From NCBI GenBank assembly GCA_902826945.1, contig CADEGS010000164.1:1-10145 (forward strand): 10,145 bases of DNA, given 5' to 3'. Source of the DNA: an uncultured bacterium. Lineage in GTDB: Bacteria > Planctomycetota > UBA1135 > GCA-002686595. Made by a program: the position numbers and the translations under genes. Positions 1 through 5,225 of the stretch are shown one piece after another; the stretch's first letter is position 1, and each line of letters begins with the position of its first letter. The notes beneath the pieces were generated by a model, which ran no database searches, was not told the DNA's origin, and saw nothing but the letters and a program-made list of their open reading frames with translations.

Positions 1-197
1 GGCTCCTCGTCCTGGCGGCGCGCGGCGTCGGCGGCGCGCTCGGCGTCTGGCTGGGCCGCGTCGCGAGCGCCGTGCGCCGCTCCCGCCGCCGCCTGGCCGA
101 CCCGATGCTGCGCGCGCGGCTGGTCGAGTTCGGCCTGGCCTCGCGCGGCGCCGCCGCGCCGGCGCTGGCCGCGGACGCCGCGCCGGGCTCGCGCTGA
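1..197 (+). CDS. C-terminal end of an unidentified, possibly membrane-associated protein (5' truncated)
   Basis: The gene enters from beyond the left edge. The first complete codon is at position 3 and the frame ends in TGA at 195-197. Every sense codon in this 64-residue tail has G or C in its third position, which is strong evidence that this is the true coding frame. The visible part starts with a hydrophobic, Gly/Ala/Leu/Val-rich stretch of about 24 residues that could be the end of a transmembrane helix. A very basic segment (VRRSRRRLADP) follows, then an Ala-rich tail ending in GSR. Hydrophobic helix followed by positive charge fits the cytoplasmic end of an inner-membrane protein, but this is inference. 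No catalytic motif is visible and I do not recognise the family. It converges on the lipoprotein gene at 201-2399 with only three bases between the stop codons. Confidence 0.7.
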   Translation, partial: LLVLAARGVGGALGVWLGRVASAVRRSRRRLADPMLRARLVEFGLASRGAAAPALAADAAPGSR

Positions 198-200
198 GCG

Positions 201-2399
201 CTACGGCGCGCCCGCGTCGATCCAGTCGCCGACCAGCGCGAGCCCGAGCGCGTCGGGCGCGTTGGAGGCGAGCGCGGGCATGCGCAGCCCGTTCGTCTCG
301 CCCATGCGCACCCACAGGACGCTCTGGCCGCGCGCGAAGGGCTCGACGCGCGCGGGGAGCCCGAGCGTGCTCGCCGTCGGCGGGACGCCGATCGCGCGCA
401 TCGCCAGGCGGTCCACGCTCGCGCGCAGGTCGAGGTCGGTGCCGGTCGCGCCGCCCGGGCGGTGGCAGTGCGCGCAGTTCGCCTCCAGGTAGGCCCGCGC
501 GCGCGGCGCGAGCCCGGCGCCCGGGTCGGCGGGGTCGGCCAGCGCGTCGTGCTGGCCCGCCGCGCCGATCGAGGCGCCGAACAGGCCGACGTGGTTCCAG
601 GCGCGCAGCTGGTTGTCCTCGACCGGGCCGTAGTCGAACGAGCGGTTGAGCTGCGCCGTGCGCACGCCGAGCACGCGCCCGGCCGCGGCGTTGTGGCAGG
701 CGAGGCAGTCGGTGCGGCTCGGGTAGTAGAAGGAGCGCAGCTCCGCGCCGCCCTGGCCGTCGTCGACGAGCAGCGACTCGAAGGCCGATCCCTCGAGCAG
801 ATCCGCGTCGGTCTGGCCCGGGTTCCAGCGGTAGGTGACGCCCTGCCAGCCGCTCGCGTCGTGGACGAGCACGCGCGTCTCGAGCCGGCGCAGCGCCTGC
901 GACGCGAGCGTGACCTCGAAGTGCTTCACGAGCACCGTGCCGAGCGGGAACGTCCACGCGCCGGTCGCGTCGAAGCCGATCGTCTCCGCGTCCGGCACGC
1001 CGATCCAGCGCCGCTTGGCCGCGCCGTCGGACCACAAGGGCGCGTTCACGTCGTACTCGATCAGGCCCGCGGCCGGCGCGAGCGTCGCCAGGTCGGCGAA
1101 GAGGCCGGTCTGCGAGAGCAGCGCGGGCGGCATGGACGCGCTCGGCGGGGCCGCGGGCGCGGCGAGCCGGTGCACGCGCTCGTCGCCGAGGCAGGCGATC
1201 AGGAGCTCGCCGTCCTCGTCCGCAGCGAAGCTGACCGGGAAGGGCACGCCGCTCGCCACCAGCGCGTCGGAGACGACGCTCGTGCCGTTCCAGTCGAGCG
1301 CGCGCACGCTGCCGCCCCAGTCGGCGTAGACGTAGCGGCCGACGAGCTCGGGGTGCGCGCTGCCGCGGTAGACGCGCCCGCCGACGATCGAGCCGCCGCC
1401 GTGCGACGAGTAGACGTGCACGGGCGCCTCGAAGGCCGAGGGCGGCAAGCCGCCGGGATTGTCGTTCGAGCGGTCGCCCTCGAACACCGGCCAGCCGTAG
1501 TTGCCGCCGGCCACGACGACGTCGACCTCCTCGACCTCGTCCGCGCCCGCGTCGGCGACCCACAGCTCGCCCGTCGTCTCGTCGAAGGCGATGCGCCAGG
1601 GGTTGCGGAAGCCGAGCGCGAACACCTCGGGCGCCGCGCCGCCCACGCCGACGAACGGGTTGTCGAGCGGCACGCTGCCGTCGTCCGCCAGGCGCAGGAT
1701 CTTGCCCAGCAGGCTGCCCGGGTCCTGCGCGCTGGCCGCGCTCGTGCCGTCTCCGCTCGAGACGTACAGCCGGCCGTCGGGACCGAAGGCGAGCGAGCCG
1801 CCGCAGTGGAAGCCCGCCGGCCGGTCGAACTCGAGCAGCACCGTCTCGGTCAGCGGATCGACCGGGCCCATGCCCGGCGGCGGCGCGACGAAGCGCGACA
1901 CGCGCGAGCGCAGCGGCCCGCTCGTCGTGTAGCAGAGATAGAAGGTCCGGTTCGCCGCGAAGGACGGGTGGAAGGCGATCCCGAGCAGCCCCTCCTCGCC
2001 GCCCGCCTGCGAGACGCGGTCGGTGACGTCGAGGAAGACCGCGGCCGCGCTCGTCCCCGGGTCGTCGTCGAAGGCGACCACGCGGCCGGGCTGCTCGAGC
2101 GCGTAGAGCGTGCCGCTGCCGTCGCCGGCGCTCGCGACCTGCACGGTGCGCAGCGCGAGCGCGGGGAAGGCCGGCTCGGAGACGAGCAGCGCCGGCGCGG
2201 CGACGCCGCTGCCGAGCGCGAGCGCCGCGAGCGGCTCGCGCGCGTCGAGGCCGAAGGGCGCCCCGCCCGACCCGCCGCCGCCCCCGCCGCCGCCGCAGGC
2301 GCCGAGCAGAGCCAGGAAGAGGAGCGGGCGGACGCTCGCCGGAGCGGGCGGGATGGCGCGGTGGGACGCCGGGGGCCGGGTCAGGTCGCGGCGGGGCAT
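201..2399 (-). CDS. PQQ-dependent sugar dehydrogenase-like / diheme cytochrome c fusion lipoprotein
   Basis: This 732-residue protein probably oxidises a sugar or alcohol at PQQ and passes electrons to two attached haems, on the outside of a membrane. The ATG at 2399 opens a lipoprotein signal peptide: hydrophobic LLFLALLGAC, with Cys35 as the lipidation site, then eight glycines as a tether. Residues about 60-405 form a glucose/sorbosone dehydrogenase beta-propeller (PF07995 type): GEEGLLGIAFHP, FHCGG with His198 where the catalytic His is expected, FGPDGRLY, LGKILR, GFRNPWRIAFD and NYGWPVFEG near 299. Residues about 423-732 resemble the SO2930/HNE_0200-type diheme family (YDVNAPLWSDGA). Haem-binding motifs are CLACH (565-569) and CAHCH (642-646); Met699 and Met707 are candidate axial ligands. 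A purine-rich AAGAG lies 5 bases before the start. The domains are clear; substrate and electron acceptor are inferred. It is transcribed divergently from 2601-4403. Confidence 0.93.
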   Translation of the reverse strand: MPRRDLTRPPASHRAIPPAPASVRPLLFLALLGACGGGGGGGGSGGAPFGLDAREPLAALALGSGVAAPALLVSEPAFPALALRTVQVASAGDGSGTLYALEQPGRVVAFDDDPGTSAAAVFLDVTDRVSQAGGEEGLLGIAFHPSFAANRTFYLCYTTSGPLRSRVSRFVAPPPGMGPVDPLTETVLLEFDRPAGFHCGGSLAFGPDGRLYVSSGDGTSAASAQDPGSLLGKILRLADDGSVPLDNPFVGVGGAAPEVFALGFRNPWRIAFDETTGELWVADAGADEVEEVDVVVAGGNYGWPVFEGDRSNDNPGGLPPSAFEAPVHVYSSHGGGSIVGGRVYRGSAHPELVGRYVYADWGGSVRALDWNGTSVVSDALVASGVPFPVSFAADEDGELLIACLGDERVHRLAAPAAPPSASMPPALLSQTGLFADLATLAPAAGLIEYDVNAPLWSDGAAKRRWIGVPDAETIGFDATGAWTFPLGTVLVKHFEVTLASQALRRLETRVLVHDASGWQGVTYRWNPGQTDADLLEGSAFESLLVDDGQGGAELRSFYYPSRTDCLACHNAAAGRVLGVRTAQLNRSFDYGPVEDNQLRAWNHVGLFGASIGAAGQHDALADPADPGAGLAPRARAYLEANCAHCHRPGGATGTDLDLRASVDRLAMRAIGVPPTASTLGLPARVEPFARGQSVLWVRMGETNGLRMPALASNAPDALGLALVGDWIDAGAP

Positions 2400-2600
2400 G
2401 CAGGCTCTTTCGTCCGCTCGCCGCGCGAACTGAGGGACCCTTCCGGCGGGCCCGGGGACGGGTGGCGGGCGGGGCCCGCGCCCGATCGGGCCAGCCTGCG
2501 GGGCCTCCGCGGCCGTTCCGTGGATCCGCGCGTGAAGCCGGGGCTCCCTTTCCGCTGGCTCCTGCGCCGGGCATCGGGCCCGGAGGAGACCAAGAACGCC
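2400..2600. promoter_or_regulatory. Divergent intergenic region between the dehydrogenase and peptidoglycan-binding genes
   Basis: These 201 bases lie between two outward-facing genes and must hold both promoters unless transcription starts further away. I see no convincing -35/-10 pair on either strand. A perfect 12-bp palindrome, GCCCGATCGGGC, sits at 2480-2491 in a GC-rich tract. Palindromes this short are common by chance in such a sequence, so it is only a weak operator candidate. In-frame GTG codons at 2520 and 2532 could extend the right-hand gene upstream by up to 27 residues. Confidence 0.4.
2582..2588 (+). promoter_or_regulatory. Probable ribosome binding site for the 2601 start
   Basis: GGAGGAG is a near-ideal anti-Shine-Dalgarno match. 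It lies 12 bases before the ATG at 2601, slightly further than usual. It supports the ATG over the in-frame GTG codons at 2520 and 2532. Confidence 0.55.
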
Positions 2601-4403
2601 ATGACCAGCCGAGCCAGGGACGAGGAATCCGAGATCGTGGGCAAGGGCGACCTGCGGGCCGCCGTGAAGCGCCTGTCCAAGGGCCCCATGCACTTCGCGA
2701 TCGGGACCACGAAGGGCCGCGAGCCCGTGCTCCTGATGCACAAGACGAAGAGCGCGCGCGCCCTCGCGCGCGAGCTGAAGGAGGAGCACGGCGCCGCGCA
2801 GGCCACGCACGGCGTCGCGAGCGGCGAGGGCGACGAGCTGGTGCTCGACGTGGAGGGGCCGCGGCTCGGCGGCATGCAGAAGCTCGTCAAGCTGGCGCTG
2901 AAGAAGGAGCGCATCACGACCTTCGCGCGCACGCGGGTGCGCGTGGACGGCGAGGAGGAGGAGGACGGGGACGAGGACGGCGTCACGCGCTACCCGACGG
3001 GGGTCGCGATCGAGCGCGACCCCTCGCTCGACGACGAGGGCGGGCGCCTCGACGCCGGGCTGGCGGCGCTGCGCGACTCGATCGCCGGGCGCGGCGGGCT
3101 CGTCTCGGGGCTCCTGCCGCGCCTGGGCCAGGCCTCGGCCGAGGAGCGCGCCGCGCTGATCGCCTACTGCCGCGACTGCGCCGAGCTCGAGAAGCGCTCG
3201 CGCGGGTGCGGCGATCGCTCGCTGGAGACGCTCGGCAAGAGCTGCGGCGAGCGCGCGCGCAAGATCGCGGGGATGCTGAAGAGCGGCAACGGCGGCGGAG
3301 CGCGCCCCGCGCCGCCGCCCGCGCCCGCCTGCGCGGCGCTGGGCGGCTCGGTGGGCCAGGGCGGCGCGAACCGCCAGGCGGACGTCGCGCACGTGCAGCA
3401 GCTCCTGGTCGACCACGGCCTGCGCGTCCTGGTGGACGGCAAGTGCGGTCCGGCGACGATCGCGGCCATCCGCGCGTTCCAGGCGAAGCACCTCGGCATG
3501 GCCGACGGGCTGGTCGAGCCCGGGCGCAACACCTACCGCGCGCTGTGCGGCCAGGCGCCCGCCACGCCTCCCAAGGGCGGCGGCGCGTACCCGCGGCAAC
3601 CGGGCTATCCCCAGCAGCCCTACGGCCGCCCACCGCGCGAGCTCGAGCGCCCGGGCGTCGCGCAGCCGCTCGGCTACGCCGTCGAGGGCGACGCGCGCGC
3701 GTACGAAGGCACGCTCTACCGCTCGCAGGGTCCCGACGGCGAGGTCAGCGTGCTCTCCGGCTCGATCGAGGGTGACGACCGCGGCTTCAGCGCCTCCGGT
3801 CACATCGCGCGCGTCGAGGGCGACGGCACGACCTCCACGCTCGGCGCCGGCGAGGTGCGCGGGGGGTACATCGAGGACGGCGACCGGTGGTGGGCCGGCG
3901 GGAAGGCCGGCGCGGCGGGCGCGAAGGAGGAGTACGACTTCTCGCGCTACGGCCCCGACGGCGCGGTCCTGAAGGCCGAAGGGGCGGCGGGCACGGCGGG
4001 CGCCGACGCCTGGGTCAGCGACGAGGGCGCCGCGCTCGGCCTGGGCGCCAACGCGGGCGAGGGCTCGGTCACGCTCGGCTCGCAGGGCACCGGCCACCGC
4101 GACGGGACGGTGCGCGTCGGCGTGGGCGAGGGCGTGGGCCTCGCCGGCCGCCTGCACTGGGGCGACGCCGACAAGGACGGCAACCGCGAGTTCGGCGTCG
4201 GCGGCGACGTCGGCCCGGTCTCCTTCGACGTCAAGACCGAGGACCCGCTGCGCTGGGTCGGCGAGAACAACGGCCCGCTGGGCCCGCTGAACACCGTGAT
4301 CGGCCAGGTCGACGACTCGAACATGACGAACGACGCGCTGCGCGCCGCCGAGGACGCGGGCCGCGCGATCGGCGGCGCGGTGTCGGACCTGTTCGGCGCA
4401 TGA
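2601..4403 (+). CDS. Multidomain protein with a central peptidoglycan-binding domain and Gly-rich beta-type C-terminus
   Basis: The protein has 600 residues. (1) Residues 14-117 form a compact alpha/beta-looking domain that I do not recognise; FAIGTTKGREPVLLMHK and ARALARELKEEHG are its most distinctive parts. A very acidic link (GEEEEDGDEDG) follows. (2) Residues about 150-225 are helical, with Cys190, 193, 203 and 215. (3) Residues about 245-317 match the PF01471 peptidoglycan-binding fold: VQQLLVDHG, then VDGKCGPATIAAIRAFQAKH, with Cys244, 282 and 316. (4) A Pro/Gly/Tyr linker runs to about 350. (5) Residues 355-575 are Gly/Asp-rich and probably beta-structured, with an Asp loop D522-A-D-K-D-G near HWGDADKDGNREFG. 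A short amphipathic helix ends the protein. There is no Sec/Tat signal, lipobox or membrane helix, unexpected for a cell-wall binder. An effector or structural protein exported another way is one reading; an intracellular protein is another. Start choice is supported by GGAGGAG upstream. Confidence 0.85.
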   Translation: MTSRARDEESEIVGKGDLRAAVKRLSKGPMHFAIGTTKGREPVLLMHKTKSARALARELKEEHGAAQATHGVASGEGDELVLDVEGPRLGGMQKLVKLALKKERITTFARTRVRVDGEEEEDGDEDGVTRYPTGVAIERDPSLDDEGGRLDAGLAALRDSIAGRGGLVSGLLPRLGQASAEERAALIAYCRDCAELEKRSRGCGDRSLETLGKSCGERARKIAGMLKSGNGGGARPAPPPAPACAALGGSVGQGGANRQADVAHVQQLLVDHGLRVLVDGKCGPATIAAIRAFQAKHLGMADGLVEPGRNTYRALCGQAPATPPKGGGAYPRQPGYPQQPYGRPPRELERPGVAQPLGYAVEGDARAYEGTLYRSQGPDGEVSVLSGSIEGDDRGFSASGHIARVEGDGTTSTLGAGEVRGGYIEDGDRWWAGGKAGAAGAKEEYDFSRYGPDGAVLKAEGAAGTAGADAWVSDEGAALGLGANAGEGSVTLGSQGTGHRDGTVRVGVGEGVGLAGRLHWGDADKDGNREFGVGGDVGPVSFDVKTEDPLRWVGENNGPLGPLNTVIGQVDDSNMTNDALRAAEDAGRAIGGAVSDLFGA

Positions 4404-4414
4404 GCGCGAGAGCC

Positions 4415-4449
4415 GCGGCGAGGGCGAGCGCTCGCTCAGCCCTCGCCGC
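4415..4449. terminator. Strong hairpin between convergent genes, probable bidirectional terminator
   Basis: GCGGCGAGGGC (4415-4425) pairs perfectly over 11 bp with GCCCTCGCCGC (4439-4449). The interior can add 5 bp (GAGCG with CGCTC) after a one-base bulge at 4438, leaving a two-base loop. The hairpin starts 11 bases after the stop at 4401-4403. It includes the sigma factor's TGA (4436-4438) and its last codons. No T-run follows on either strand, so it is not a classical intrinsic terminator, but U-less hairpins of this kind are plausible in high-GC genomes. Confidence 0.55.
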
Positions 4450-5116
4450 CGGCGTCCCGCAGGCGCGGCTCGGCGAGCTTGCGCACCTTCATCCAGGCGC
4501 GCTGGTGGAGCTGCTGGGCCGCGTGCAGCGAGTCGCGGCCGAGCGCGCGCGCCACTTCTTCCCACGGCGCGCCGCAGAAGTCGCGCAGCACGATCGCCTC
4601 GCGGTACTCGGGCGGGAGCGCGGCGACGGCCTCGTCGAGGATCTCGCGCAGCTCCTGGCGCATGGCGCGCTCGGGCGGCGCGGTCTCGCTGGCGGCGACG
4701 CGCTCGGCCAGGCCGCCCGCGGCGGACGCGCTCGATGCCTGCGCCTCCTCGCGGCCGGCGTCGCGCTTCTGCGCGTGGGCGCGGTCGTGCTGGTCGCGGA
4801 TGCGGTTCGTCGCGACGCGCGCGAGCCAGGGCACGAGGTCGCCCGCCGAGGCGAGCTGCACGCGCCCCACGTCCTCGACCAGCGCCTGGTAGGTCTCCTG
4901 CACGATGTCGCCCGACTCGAGGAAGCGCCGCATGCCGGCGCCGAGGCGGATGCGCACGATGCGCTGCAGCTCGTCGTGGTGCCGGCGCACGAGCTCGCCG
5001 AGCGCGCCGCGATCGCCGTCGCGCGCGCGCGCGAGGAGCGCCAGCGATGCCTCGAGCTCCCCGGCGGGCCGTGGGCCGGGGCAGGAGGAGAGGAGCGGAT
5101 CCTGGCTCGCGTCCAA
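4436..5116 (-). CDS. ECF-type RNA polymerase sigma factor
   Basis: This 226-residue protein is a sigma-70 family factor containing only regions 2 and 4, as in the ECF class; it would direct RNA polymerase to a specific promoter set. Region 2 spans about 40-112: LVRRHHDELQRIVRIRL, then ESGDIVQETYQALVEDV (67-83, the core-binding helix), then LVPWLARVATNRIRDQHDR for -10 recognition. An Ala/Glu-rich linker leads to region 4 at about 152-215: LDEAVAALPPEYREAIVLRDF and the helix-turn-helix WEEVARALGRDSLHAAQQLHQRAWMKVRKL. The start appears to be TTG at 5114-5116. An in-frame stop lies at 5162-5164 with no ATG or GTG between, and the first later candidate, GTG at codon 43, would cut into region 2. 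No clear ribosome binding site precedes TTG. No anti-sigma gene is adjacent. The gene diverges from a Ser/Thr kinase, an arrangement seen in Planctomycetota, which suggests kinase-linked control. Confidence 0.94.
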   Translation of the reverse strand: MDASQDPLLSSCPGPRPAGELEASLALLARARDGDRGALGELVRRHHDELQRIVRIRLGAGMRRFLESGDIVQETYQALVEDVGRVQLASAGDLVPWLARVATNRIRDQHDRAHAQKRDAGREEAQASSASAAGGLAERVAASETAPPERAMRQELREILDEAVAALPPEYREAIVLRDFCGAPWEEVARALGRDSLHAAQQLHQRAWMKVRKLAEPRLRDAGGEG

Positions 5117-5126
5117 GCGAAGTCGC

Positions 5127-5152
5127 GCGGGAGAGCGCTCGTGCGCTCCCGC
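5127..5152. promoter_or_regulatory. Imperfect inverted repeat in the sigma/kinase divergent region
   Basis: GCGGGAG (5127-5133) pairs with CTCCCGC (5146-5152). After a two-base bulge (AG, 5134-5135), CGC pairs with GCG around a TCGT loop, giving 10 bp in all. It lies 11 bases upstream of the sigma factor TTG, so it could be an operator or a hairpin in the sigma mRNA leader. Function is inferred from position only. Confidence 0.4.
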
Positions 5153-5161
5153 TCCCCCAGG

Positions 5162-5185
5162 CTAGCCCCGGCGGAGCGGGGTTAG
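5162..5185. promoter_or_regulatory. Inverted repeat overlapping the kinase -10 candidate
   Basis: CTAGCCCCG (5162-5170) is the inverted partner of CGGGGTTAG (5177-5185): 9 bp including one G-T pair, with a 6-base spacer. Its right arm overlaps the TAGAAT element at 5183-5188, the position expected of an operator for a repressor, or of a promoter-associated dyad. The overlap is directly visible; regulatory function is inference. Confidence 0.4.
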
Positions 5186-5188
5186 AAT
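5183..5188 (+). promoter_or_regulatory. Putative -10 element (TAGAAT) for the kinase gene
   Basis: TAGAAT matches five of six bases of the consensus TATAAT and stands out as an AT-rich island in GC-rich DNA. Transcription would begin near 5195, leaving a leader of about 30 bases before the GTG at 5226. I see no good -35 hexamer at 16-18 bp, so the promoter may be activator-dependent or read by an alternative sigma factor. Confidence 0.4.
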
Positions 5189-5213
5189 CGGCCTCCCGCC
5201 GACCAGAGCGGCC

Positions 5214-5221
5214 AAGGCAGG
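5214..5221 (+). promoter_or_regulatory. Ribosome binding site supporting the kinase GTG start
   Basis: AAGGCAGG ends four bases before the GTG at 5226. It is the only Shine-Dalgarno-like sequence near the beginning of the kinase frame and supports that non-ATG start. Confidence 0.5.
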
Positions 5222-5225
5222 CGCC

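Noticed and set aside
2271..2297. GCC/GGC trinucleotide run near the dehydrogenase start
   Set aside because: It encodes the Gly tether directly after the lipidated Cys35. Changes in copy number would keep the frame, so no switching role is implied.
2480..2491. Perfect palindrome GCCCGATCGGGC as an operator
   Set aside because: Several 12-bp palindromes are expected by chance in 10 kb at this GC content, and it has no repeated partner. It is mentioned only within the intergenic feature.
462..2600. Upstream extension of the peptidoglycan-binding frame to position 462
   Set aside because: It runs antisense through the dehydrogenase gene with Arg/Val/Ala-rich low-complexity translation. The ATG at 2601 with GGAGGAG upstream is a normal start.
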